Shown here: piece after piece, positions 49,422 through 58,018 of the stretch
Layout: the number at the start of each line of letters is the position of its first letter
How positions within the stretch are numbered: the first letter of the stretch is position 1
NCBI GenBank assembly: GCA_963800325.1
Contig: CAWDAQ010000011.1
Coordinates: 179,238 to 243,237 of the forward strand
Direction of reading: 5' to 3'
Length of the DNA: 64,000 nucleotides
Source of the DNA: CAWDAQ01 sp963800325
Lineage (GTDB): Bacteria > Actinomycetota > Actinomycetes > Actinomycetales > Dermatophilaceae
Position numbers and translations under genes: made by a program
The notes under the pieces: model-generated
Seen by the model: only the letters and a program-made list of their open reading frames with translations
Told to the model about the DNA's origin: nothing
Database searches by the model: none

Positions 49422-50947
49422 GGTGCGTCCACCAGGCTTCCTCCTGCTGCAAGGGACATGACGGACTTCTCGTCGGCTTCGTCGGCGGTGAGGGTGCCGG
49501 CGACTCGACCATCCCGAATGACGTGAACAACGTCGGACAGGTCCAACAGCTCAGGAAGGTCGGAGCTGACCACCAGGACAGCGGCGCCGTTGTCGGCGAG
49601 GTCACAGACCAGCCGGTGGATCTCAGCCTTGGCCCCGACGTCCACGCCTCGAGTCGGTTCGTCGAGCACGATCACGTCCGGTTCTCGACCGAGCCACTTG
49701 GCAATGACGACCTTCTGCTGGTTGCCGCCGCTGTACTCACCCGCATCGCGGCGAATGTCCGGAGGACGCAGCCCCACCGAGTCGGCGAGTGACGTCGCGA
49801 ACTTGGCGATCATGGCCGGCTTCAGCACGCCGCCCGAGGAGAGCCGGACCCGGTTCGGGAGCGCGATGTTGTCCGAGACCGACATGTTCAGGGCCAGCCC
49901 GTCGGTACGACGCTCCTCCGGGACGTACGCGACCCCGTTGCGGATCGCGGACTGGTAGGTCGCGATCCTTCGTGTCCGTCCGTTGGTGGTGATCGTCACG
50001 TCGCCCGCTGTCTTGGGGTCGACCCCCAGCGCGGCGCGGACGAACTCGGTGCGACCCGCTCCTACAAGGCCGCCGAGGCCCACGATCTCCCCGGCCCGCA
50101 CATCGATATCGATCCCGTTGACGCCGGCTGCGCGAACACCACGTGCGGAGAAGACCACGTCCCCCGGTTGGCTCTTGCGGTGGATCTGCAGTTCTTCCTT
50201 CAACTCACGGCCGACCATTTTGTCGACGAGCTTGTCGGGGGTGGTCTCACCGATCTCCATGGTCTCGATGAGACTGCCGTCCCGCAGCACCGTGACCCGA
50301 TTGCAGATCGCGAAGATCTCGGGGATGCGGTGCGAGATGTAGACGATCGACAACCCCGCTGCCGCGAGGCGCTGGAGCATGGCGAGCAGATAGTCGGTCT
50401 CCGCTGGGGTGAGCGAAGCCGTAGGCTCGTCGAGGATCAGTACCTGGGGCTTGCGCGCAACGGCTCGGGCGATCTCCACGAATTGCCGCAGTGCCACGGA
50501 CAGCCGCCCCACTGGCTCGTCGAGGTCGACCTCGACACCGATCTCCTCGATCGCGTCACGGGCGATCTGCTTCATGTCTCGGAAACGAGTGAATCCTCGT
50601 TTCGTGGGGAACGCGCCCAGCGTGATGTTCTCGGCCCCGGTCATCTCGGGAACCAGGCTCAGCTCCTGGTGCACCAGGGCGATGCCGGCATCGAGGGACT
50701 CCTTGGCGCTCCCCTGGACGGCCTGGCCGTTCACCCTCACCTCCCCCTCGTCAGGTGCCAGGACCCCGGCCAGGATGCGCATCAGGGTGGACTTCCCGGC
50801 ACCGTTCTCGCCCACGAGCCCGTAGATCTCACCGGCCTCGATGGCGATGCTGACGCCGTTCACCGCGACGGCCCCGCCGAAGCGCTTGACGATCGAGTTG
50901 GCCTCGATGACGACTTTTCGTGATCGGTCAGGTGTGGGTCCGTCCAT
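49418..50947 (-). CDS. CUT2-type ABC importer ATPase with two domains (RbsA-like)
   Basis: The 509-residue protein is a tandem ATPase. Domain 1 has 'GENGAGKSTLMRILAGV' and 'LILDEPTASLTPAE' with an unusual signature region 'LSVALRQFVEIARAVA'; domain 2 has a degenerate Walker A and 'SGGNQQKVVIAKWL' with 'VIVLDEPTRGVDVGAKAEI'. This is the RbsA/AraG layout, in which one fused protein drives two permeases. It starts the importer operon. The region upstream (50948-51275) holds an inverted repeat and the XRE-cupin gene. Confidence 0.93.
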   Translation of the reverse strand: MDGPTPDRSRKVVIEANSIVKRFGGAVAVNGVSIAIEAGEIYGLVGENGAGKSTLMRILAGVLAPDEGEVRVNGQAVQGSAKESLDAGIALVHQELSLVPEMTGAENITLGAFPTKRGFTRFRDMKQIARDAIEEIGVEVDLDEPVGRLSVALRQFVEIARAVARKPQVLILDEPTASLTPAETDYLLAMLQRLAAAGLSIVYISHRIPEIFAICNRVTVLRDGSLIETMEIGETTPDKLVDKMVGRELKEELQIHRKSQPGDVVFSARGVRAAGVNGIDIDVRAGEIVGLGGLVGAGRTEFVRAALGVDPKTAGDVTITTNGRTRRIATYQSAIRNGVAYVPEERRTDGLALNMSVSDNIALPNRVRLSSGGVLKPAMIAKFATSLADSVGLRPPDIRRDAGEYSGGNQQKVVIAKWLGREPDVIVLDEPTRGVDVGAKAEIHRLVCDLADNGAAVLVVSSDLPELLDLSDVVHVIRDGRVAGTLTADEADEKSVMSLAAGGSLVDAP

Positions 50948-51003
50948 CGTGCGTGGCCTCCTCGCGCGGAATGACGGCCGGACGGCCTGTCATCGAGTGA
51001 CTT

Positions 51004-51042
51004 TGAGAGTGAACACCTACGGGGCACAACTGTAAACTCTCA
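51004..51042. promoter_or_regulatory. Inverted repeat upstream of the importer operon
   Basis: TGAGAGT (51004-51010) and ACTCTCA (51036-51042) are perfect inverted copies around 25 bases that include GTGAACACC. GTGAACA also occurs, inverted, in front of the XRE-cupin gene. The region 50948-51275 otherwise shows no gene and should hold the promoter of the importer operon. Confidence 0.4.
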
Positions 51043-51275
51043 GTGCACAGAGGCGCTACCCGTCATACCCAGGATTTTCGGATTCCTCGACGACGACGCC
51101 GGACATCCGGCCGTCAGCCCGCCCCGACTCGGCAGGCGGCGACGATGCGAGTCGACGCCAACGCACTGTCTGTCGGCTGACTCTCCATCAGGGGCCCGCA
51201 TCAGCGTGCACCGCGGGCACGTCCAGGATCCCCGCGGGTAGACCACGTGGAGCGGAGGGCCCCGCTCCCCCTTCG

Positions 51276-51977
51276 TCAGTGCCCGGCGGGCACCCCCGGC
51301 CCGTCGACGTGGGCGAGCCGGTCGGAACGGCCCGCACCCGCCACGGCGTCGTCCCGGATGTACCAGACAGCCCGGACCTCGCCGGTCGTGGCGTTCCAGA
51401 AGCGGTGCGGGATGTGGGAGTCGAACGCGATCGAGTCACCGGTGTTCAGCACGGTCTGCTCGAACCCCACCTGTACGGTGAGCGACCCCTTGAGTACCAG
51501 CCCGTACTCACGGCTGGAGTGCCGGGTGAAGTCCTGAGCCGGCTCATGTGGACTCGGGTCGGCCGGATAGACGACCTCGATGAACTCGGCGCCGATCTCC
51601 GGCTTGGGGGTGAGGCGTTCCCAGCGGGTGCCCTCGGGCAACGGGATGGTTGGTCGTGCACCGGCGCGCATCACGATCAGAGCCTCGTCGAGCGGGCCGC
51701 GTGGAACGTCGACCGCACTCCCCTGATCAGCCTCCGACGAGGTCTCCACCGCGGGATGCCCATCCTGGAAGAGGCTGTCCATCGTGATCCCCAGGACGCC
51801 AACCGCGTTGTACAGGTTTCGAACGCTGAAGGAGGCGAGACCGCGTTCGACCTGCGAGACGTGGCTGGCCGAGACGTCGATTCGCCGTGCCAGCTCCCGC
51901 ACGCTCAGGTGTGCAGCCTTCCGAGCTTGGCGCACGCGGTCGCCGATACCGACCCATTCGGGGCCTGTCTGGGTCAC
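51276..51977 (-). CDS. XRE-family regulator with cupin ligand domain
   Basis: The 233-residue protein joins an N-terminal helix-turn-helix ('LSVRELARRIDVSASHVSQV', 'RNLYNAVGVLGITMDSLF') to a C-terminal cupin barrel ('SREYGLVLKGSLTVQVGFEQ', 'LNTGDSIAFDSHIPHRFWNA'). In such regulators the cupin binds a small ligand, often an amine or a polyol, and switches DNA binding. Located upstream of the importer operon, it is the probable regulator of uptake. Confidence 0.9.
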   Translation of the reverse strand: MTQTGPEWVGIGDRVRQARKAAHLSVRELARRIDVSASHVSQVERGLASFSVRNLYNAVGVLGITMDSLFQDGHPAVETSSEADQGSAVDVPRGPLDEALIVMRAGARPTIPLPEGTRWERLTPKPEIGAEFIEVVYPADPSPHEPAQDFTRHSSREYGLVLKGSLTVQVGFEQTVLNTGDSIAFDSHIPHRFWNATTGEVRAVWYIRDDAVAGAGRSDRLAHVDGPGVPAGH

Positions 51978-51995
51978 CGAGCCATCCCTATCCCT

Positions 51996-52014
51996 TGTTC
52001 ACACTGAAAGAACA
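51996..52014. promoter_or_regulatory. Candidate XRE-cupin autoregulatory site
   Basis: TGTTC (51996-52000) and GAACA (52010-52014) form a 19-base palindrome with a 9-base centre, just upstream of the XRE-cupin start. The motif relates to GTGAACA in the importer control region at 51010-51016. Confidence 0.35.
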
Positions 52015-52021
52015 CTTGCGT

Positions 52022-52384
52022 GCCCAGCGTAGGTCATGCACACGCGGTGCGTCGCGCGCCGACGAAGCCGCCGCCCTGATCGAACGGGGCAGCCGGGAGC
52101 GGATCGCACCGGTCGTCACCGGTACCGACGGCGTCGTCCGGCTGGTCGCGGTACGCCTCGACGACAAGAGGACCGTCTCGCTCGAGCTGGCCGAGGACAC
52201 CGACGCGCTGGCGCGCTCTCTGTGGACGATGCTGAAGGCCGAGCTGCTGCCGTACGAGAACCCGTCGCTGCTGACCGGGCCGACCAGCACGGACGTCTGC
52301 GCTGTGGCGGCCAGCTTCACCGGGGGTCCACCGCCCGACTCCGATGATGACCCGCTCCATGCGCGTCGCTCCTGGCACCGGTAG
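52022..52384 (+). pseudogene. 5'-truncated coding remnant, family unknown
   Basis: The frame ending at TAG 52382-52384 reads smoothly from 'ADEAAALIERGSRERIAPVV' through 'LELAEDTDALARSLWTMLK' and 'LLTGPTSTDVCAVAASF' with third positions almost all G or C, yet no start codon or ribosome site exists in front; upstream it runs into the XRE-cupin promoter. It is the tail of a lost gene at the island edge. I do not recognise it. Confidence 0.4.
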
Positions 52385-52531
52385 CGCTGGTGGGCAGCCG
52401 CATGGGGAGCTGCCCTGCGATCACCTGAACCGGGTTCGGCCGGACACCAATCCTTCGTGAATCGTCATGTAGCCGCGTAGATGACGCTGTCCCTATCGCT
52501 TGCCCGTGGCGAGCATCCGCAGGCCTGCCGG

Positions 52532-52830
52532 TTAGCCGAGGTCGTCCAGGGCGCGGGCGGCGTCGGATGAGGCGATGTTGCGTCCCATGTGGACGTTCTG
52601 GGTCAGGGAGGGCTGGGCGTGCCCGAGCTGGTCGGCGATAGCCCGGGCCGAGAGGCCGGCGTGGTCGAGCAGGGTCGCCGTGGTCTTGCGGAAGACGTGA
52701 CTGGTGGCCCAGGGCAGGCCGGCCCACTGGGGGGCCTCGCGCAGATGCCGTTGGGTGTTCGACGGGTCCCGCAGTCCACCTTTGGGGGCGGGGAAGACGG
52801 GATCGGTGAGGGCTGCGGTGTGCTCGCCGG
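52532..52830 (-). pseudogene. C-terminal remnant of a tyrosine recombinase (integrase)
   Basis: On the minus strand the frame reads 'SHVFRKTTATLLDHAGLSA' followed by 'IADQLGHAQPSLTQNVHMGR', the catalytic part of a phage-type integrase with H-x-x-R and LGH. The nucleophile Tyr expected in 'NVYMGR' is His here (codon CAC). The N-terminal two thirds of the gene are missing. A related fragment lies at 63664-63729 in the opposite orientation. Confidence 0.75.
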
Positions 52831-52879
52831 GGGGGAAGCACGTCCCCGACGACGCGTGAATCTCGGAGTCGTGCTCAGG

Positions 52880-55800
52880 TCACGACTCCGCGATCACCTC
52901 GGAGCGGTCGAAGCCGACTGCGTGCGCCGGCGCGGTCGTCGGCGTGAGCCGACGGCGCTGCTGCCACAGGACCGGAGAGCCGTCGCGGCGCCTGGCCAGC
53001 ATCCACCGGCGTTCCAGCCGCAGCCCCCCGGCCGGGACCGAGGGCGGGTCGATCTCGTGGAGCCTGGTCCCGGTGCGTCGGAGAAACCTGACGCCCTCAT
53101 CGGGAGGCGGCTGCAGCAGGGGCGCGCCGTCGGCGTCGGCGACGGTGAGGCGCCCCTGCCGGTAGCGGCGCCGGGTCGTCCCCTCGCCGACCTCCACCAG
53201 CGGGTACGGGTGCCACGGCCCGGGGGAGGGGGCGGCCACCTGGTAGCGGACGTCGGGGGTGCGCAGATCGCCGTCACCCAGCGTCACGGGGGCAAGTCCG
53301 GCCTCCGGCGGCGCGACGTCCTCTCCCGCGCGGATCTCCTCCACGGCCCACAGCACGTCGGCGTCCTCGTCGACCCCGAGCAGAACCTGCTCCACGACGT
53401 CCCCGGGGAGCGGGGTGGTCGCGAACCACGCGAGCAGGTCGTGGGGGCCCAGCCCCGTCGACCGGAAGAGGGTGGAGCGGTCGTCGTGGTCCGACCTCCA
53501 CGGGGCGCCGGGGCGTGGCCAGACGTCCCCGAAGACGTCGCGGACGCGGACGGACCGGACCGTGAGGATGTGCCCCGGCGGGGTCGGCACGCCCGCCAGG
53601 TACCAGTCGGTGGAGTGGCCGGTCACGACGTCGAGGAAGAACAAGGACGCCACGTGGGCGGTGTCGGGGAGGTGGGCCACCACGCTCTCCTCCGGCCGTT
53701 CGAGGGTGAACCACCCGGGAGCAGGGCACCCGGGGTAGCGCAGCGCCCCGGCCGAGCCCTGGTAGATCCGCGGCCCGGAGCCGGGCCGGAAGGGGCGACC
53801 GGAGCCGCCGCCGAGGGGGCGCACGTCGACGGACCACCAGTCCGCCGCGCCGCCGTCGTGGCGCGGCGCGCCCGCCTCGGTCCTCCCGCCGCGACCGGTG
53901 GAGAGCGGCACCCGGTGCCAGAGCGTGGTGGTGTCCCAGGGGTCCGCGCCGCCGGGGGCCGGCCAGTCCTCGGCCGCCGCCTCGAGGACCGCCTCCCCGG
54001 GCACCGAGACCGGGTCCGCGAAGGGCCGGTCGGCCGGAGGGAGCAGCGGGGTGTGCCGGGCCATGATCCGGTAGCGGACCGGGCTGGCCGCGTTCGCGCC
54101 CTGGTGCTCCCCGAGCTGCCACTGACGGGCGAGCGCCCACACCGGGTCGCCGAGCTCGGCACGCAGCCCCTGGTCAGCGTCGGCCTCGCCGGCCAGCGGC
54201 TCCAGGCGCAGATGGGCGTGGCGGCTGACGGCGTCGTACGGCCCCGGGGGCTGCAGCTCCGCGCCGCCCCGCTCACCGGCAGGGAGCAGCAGGCTCGGCA
54301 GCAGCGCGCCCAGCGGGCCGAGGTCACGCTGGCGCAGCGACCGGACCCGCGCGAGGTCCGCAGCCAACGCGACGACGGCGCGGGCCTCGTCGACCGTCAC
54401 CTCGGCACCCTCCCGCGCGGGTACGGCGAGCAGGACGGCCTGCGGCGCTCGCGAGCCCGGGGTCCGGAACGCGAAGGCCGCTGTGGCGGGCACCTCGCCG
54501 TCCGGGATGAGCTCGGTCCACGAGTCGAGCACCCCGCCGACCACATCGGCCCCCGGGTCGAGCCCCGGGCCGAAGGCGACGGTGAGCGCGGCCCCGCGGT
54601 CCGGGTGGTCGGGGTCGACCGGGGCCCCGGTCCACCACCGGTCCGGGGGGTCCGCCACCGCCGGCCACCCCACCGGGATCCGCGTGAGGCGTCCCCGCAC
54701 CCTCGTCACGATTTCGCGCCAGGGGCCGGCGTCGGCAGCGCCCCCCGACAGGGTGACCGGGGGGAGTACCGGGCACAGCTCGTCGATTCGGGCGGCGGCG
54801 CGTCCCGGGGAGGCCAGCTGGCGCAGCGCCGTGCGGGGATCCGCGTCGCCGGGATGGTCGAGGTGCGCTCGCAGGGCATCGTGCGCGGCCCCGGCGGGAG
54901 CGACCAGCCCCCAGCGGAGTGCCCGTGCGGCGAGCGGACCCGAGAGGGGCGCGTCCGCGTCCGCGGCGGCCAGGTCCGCGGCGAGGGCCTCGCCCGCCGC
55001 GCGGAGCTCCTCGGCGACCGTCGGGGGTGGTGGCACGGCCGCCGACGGGTCGCCGGGGCCCGACAAGCCGGCCAGCAGGGTGACCAGGGCACGCAGCTGC
55101 TCCAGTGACGCGGGCGGTTGCAGCGTCACCGGGGTGGCCACGTCGTCCGCGGGCACAGCCAGGCCGAGGTGGGCGCGCGCGGCGCGATCGAGGGTGTCAT
55201 CGCCGACCGCCACCAGGTCCGACACGGCCAGTCCGAGGTCGGCGAGGCTGGCGGTGGCGCCGTCGGCCGCGCTCCAGGCCCACTCCGCGGGCGCGGGGAA
55301 CGAGGTGTCGAGCAGGTGGGCGACCGACGGGTCGGCCGCGGCCGGCCGGTCGACCGATCCGGCGCCCTCGACGCGGGGAAGCGCGATCAGCACGGTGCTG
55401 GTGACGGCGTGTCCCGTGGTGGGCGTGGCCACGACCTGCGGCTCGGGCGGGATCCCGAGCCCGGCGGCGGCATCGAGCGCTGCCACCGCACGGCCCGCAC
55501 CGCCGCGGACGGTGTCGTGCACGGCCTCGGCCACGAGCAGGTCGGCGAGGTCGGCGCCCACCCCGGCGAGGAGGTCCAGGCCGCGTCGCGCGTGGTCGGC
55601 CGGGACGTACCCGGTGTCGGCGGTCAGGGACCCCTCGCGGTAGGCGGCGAGCGTCTTCAGGCCGTCGCAGGTGCGCCGTCCGGCGTGCTCCTCGTGTTGC
55701 CGGTAGGTGTCCCGGAACGTGCGTACCGTCTCCGCGTCGGGCAGCAGCGCCTCGATCTCCCGGCCCAGCGCCTCGGCGGGGTGCGCGCCGTCGCGCACCG

Positions 55801-58018
55801 CGCCCGCGACTGCGAGCGCGAGGCGCACGCGCTCGGAGTCCAGCGGCACGTCCCACCGGTCTTGCGGGGCCGCGCCGGACTCGTGCCACGAGGCCGCACG
55901 GTCGCGCAGGATCGCCGCCACCTTCGCCTGGTCGGCGGAGGGGGCGAGCACGAGACCGCGGTCTGCGAGCCCCGGCTCGCCGACGAACGGGCGGTCCACC
56001 CAGGCGTAGAGGCCGAGGGCCCGGGGCGCGTCGCCCCGTTCGGACAGCCGCCGCCAGGCCAGACCCACGGCCAGCGGGTCGACGCGGTGGATCGCCGCGT
56101 CGACCGTGGCCCGCACCGTGCGCTCCAGCCCGTCGAGGTCGCGCTGCGCCATGGTTCCCAGCGCCTCGACGGCCTCCTTGAGGACGGCCTCGACCCACGA
56201 GGTGTCCCCCCTGGGTGGGAGCGGCCACGGTCCACCGCGGCCGAAGAGCGTGTCCGGCTCGACCCTCGGTCCCGGCTCGCCGGCGGCGACCCACGCCCCC
56301 CAGCGCCACGCCTCGAGCAGGGAGGGGCGCAGGACCTGGAAGAACAGCGAGTCGACCCAGCCCTCGGCGACCTCCAGCCGCTCCGCGAGGTGACGCCCGT
56401 AGGGATCCTCGATGCACGGGCGGGCCGCGGCGAGGATCGTCAGGAGCAGCACTCGGACCGGGTCCTTGAGCAGTCCGCGCTCGTCCAGGGCGCGCACCTC
56501 GTCCGCCACGACGTCTCCGTCGGGGCCGAGCAGTCGCTCGAGCCACCCCTCGGTGATGGGGTCGAGGCGTCCGTCCGCCGTCCGGGGCCACACCGGGGAC
56601 AACCGGACCGGGTGGGCCTCCCCGAACGCGACCGAGGGGGCCGTCGCCGCCCGCGGGTCGAGGCCGGCGGGCTCCAGCACCGGAGCGACCGCGTCGGCCT
56701 GCGCGGCCGACAGCGCGTCCCGCTCGCCCGGCGAGTACGGCGCCTCCCGCAGCAGCGTGGCCCACCGGGCGGCGTACCCGGTCGAGACGGGCGTGCGGGC
56801 CACCAGACGCAGCAGCCGCTCGGGGTCGTCACAGCCGACGACGGTGCCGAGCCCGGGGCGGTCCCGCAGCCGGCGCAAGGCCTCGACGAGTCCGGCCACG
56901 ATCCCGAGCTCGGGCGGCCTCGCGTCGTCGACCGCGTCCTCCAGCGGGGTCAGCGGCAGCAGCGCGAGCGGCTGGTCCCCGACGAGCAGCGTGGGCAGGG
57001 GCCCCTCCGGGTGCACGTTCCCGGCCAGCCACTCGGCGGCTCCGGAGGCGGCCCAGCGGTCCCCCGGCCCCCACAGGTCCTGCAGCGCGTGACCCCACAG
57101 CGCCGGCCACAGGCACCGAACGAGATCTGCCTGCAGGCCGCGGTGGTCCCGGTCGCCGCCGGGCATCGGCGGCAAGCCGTCGGGGGACCCGGTCAGTGCT
57201 TCCGCGACGTCGGCTCCGCCGCGGGCGCCCCCGACCGGGGGTGCGGCGGGGAGCAGCGCGGCGTGGACCTGCGCCACCGACGGGGTCGCCCGCGGCGAGT
57301 CCGGGACGACGTTGGTCGGGGTGCCCGGAGCGAGCAGGGCCGCGCGACCCGCGTCGACGTGGGCGCGGAAGAGTGCCTCAGGCGGGGTGTCGCCCAGTCC
57401 CACCACGGTCAGCCGCGCGATCGCCTCGGGCTCGATGCCGTGCCGCTCGAGCCGGACGCCGGCGGTCAGCCCGGCGCCCCTCAGGGCCCGCCAGGTCGGC
57501 CAGAACCGCGGGGCGGGGTCGGCGGGGTCCGGGGGCAGCACCGGAAGATCGGGTCCGCGGGGGCGGAAGGTGTGCAGCCGGACCTGCCGGGCACCGGCGG
57601 CGTCGTCGACGTCCGCCCACAGCTGGAGCCGTGCCGGCAGCCCGCGCACCACCCCGCCGCGAGCGGCCCCGGGGTCGGCGGGCACCTCGCCGCTCCGGTC
57701 CACCCTGCTGCCGGCGGCGTCGACGACGAGTCGCGTGCGGACCAGCCAGGCCGCGCGACCGGGCCCGACCTGGTCGGCGAGCCGCTCGAAGGCGGCCCTT
57801 CCACCCGGTGCCGCGACGTCGCCGCCGACCTCGGGGCAGGACGCCCTGGCCGCCTCGAGGAGGTCGAGCTCGGCGGTGTCGGCCACCGGGTCGTGCTCGT
57901 CGACCCACACGTCGGCCGGGACCACGATCACCCGCAGCCGCCACCCCCCGTCCCGTCCCCGGTCGAAGCGGGTCTCCAGCCGGGCCGGCAGGAGGACCCC
58001 GACCCGGGCGGCCGTCAC
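52880..58018 (-). CDS. Very large uncharacterised protein (about 1712 residues)
   Basis: No known function. It starts at GTG 58018, overlapping the stop of the next gene as GTGA, and has an N-terminus 'RVGVLLPARLETRFDRG', a long Ala/Leu/Asp-rich middle, and a C-terminal third with 'LGDPVWALARQWQLGEHQGA', a pattern I associate with uncharacterised large actinobacterial and cyanobacterial proteins, then 'ASLFFLDVVTGHSTDWYLAG'. No signal peptide or membrane helix is obvious, so it is probably cytoplasmic or part of a large assembly. It is the last gene of a coupled three-gene operon. Confidence 0.85.
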   Translation of the reverse strand: MTAARVGVLLPARLETRFDRGRDGGWRLRVIVVPADVWVDEHDPVADTAELDLLEAARASCPEVGGDVAAPGGRAAFERLADQVGPGRAAWLVRTRLVVDAAGSRVDRSGEVPADPGAARGGVVRGLPARLQLWADVDDAAGARQVRLHTFRPRGPDLPVLPPDPADPAPRFWPTWRALRGAGLTAGVRLERHGIEPEAIARLTVVGLGDTPPEALFRAHVDAGRAALLAPGTPTNVVPDSPRATPSVAQVHAALLPAAPPVGGARGGADVAEALTGSPDGLPPMPGGDRDHRGLQADLVRCLWPALWGHALQDLWGPGDRWAASGAAEWLAGNVHPEGPLPTLLVGDQPLALLPLTPLEDAVDDARPPELGIVAGLVEALRRLRDRPGLGTVVGCDDPERLLRLVARTPVSTGYAARWATLLREAPYSPGERDALSAAQADAVAPVLEPAGLDPRAATAPSVAFGEAHPVRLSPVWPRTADGRLDPITEGWLERLLGPDGDVVADEVRALDERGLLKDPVRVLLLTILAAARPCIEDPYGRHLAERLEVAEGWVDSLFFQVLRPSLLEAWRWGAWVAAGEPGPRVEPDTLFGRGGPWPLPPRGDTSWVEAVLKEAVEALGTMAQRDLDGLERTVRATVDAAIHRVDPLAVGLAWRRLSERGDAPRALGLYAWVDRPFVGEPGLADRGLVLAPSADQAKVAAILRDRAASWHESGAAPQDRWDVPLDSERVRLALAVAGAVRDGAHPAEALGREIEALLPDAETVRTFRDTYRQHEEHAGRRTCDGLKTLAAYREGSLTADTGYVPADHARRGLDLLAGVGADLADLLVAEAVHDTVRGGAGRAVAALDAAAGLGIPPEPQVVATPTTGHAVTSTVLIALPRVEGAGSVDRPAAADPSVAHLLDTSFPAPAEWAWSAADGATASLADLGLAVSDLVAVGDDTLDRAARAHLGLAVPADDVATPVTLQPPASLEQLRALVTLLAGLSGPGDPSAAVPPPPTVAEELRAAGEALAADLAAADADAPLSGPLAARALRWGLVAPAGAAHDALRAHLDHPGDADPRTALRQLASPGRAAARIDELCPVLPPVTLSGGAADAGPWREIVTRVRGRLTRIPVGWPAVADPPDRWWTGAPVDPDHPDRGAALTVAFGPGLDPGADVVGGVLDSWTELIPDGEVPATAAFAFRTPGSRAPQAVLLAVPAREGAEVTVDEARAVVALAADLARVRSLRQRDLGPLGALLPSLLLPAGERGGAELQPPGPYDAVSRHAHLRLEPLAGEADADQGLRAELGDPVWALARQWQLGEHQGANAASPVRYRIMARHTPLLPPADRPFADPVSVPGEAVLEAAAEDWPAPGGADPWDTTTLWHRVPLSTGRGGRTEAGAPRHDGGAADWWSVDVRPLGGGSGRPFRPGSGPRIYQGSAGALRYPGCPAPGWFTLERPEESVVAHLPDTAHVASLFFLDVVTGHSTDWYLAGVPTPPGHILTVRSVRVRDVFGDVWPRPGAPWRSDHDDRSTLFRSTGLGPHDLLAWFATTPLPGDVVEQVLLGVDEDADVLWAVEEIRAGEDVAPPEAGLAPVTLGDGDLRTPDVRYQVAAPSPGPWHPYPLVEVGEGTTRRRYRQGRLTVADADGAPLLQPPPDEGVRFLRRTGTRLHEIDPPSVPAGGLRLERRWMLARRRDGSPVLWQQRRRLTPTTAPAHAVGFDRSEVIAES

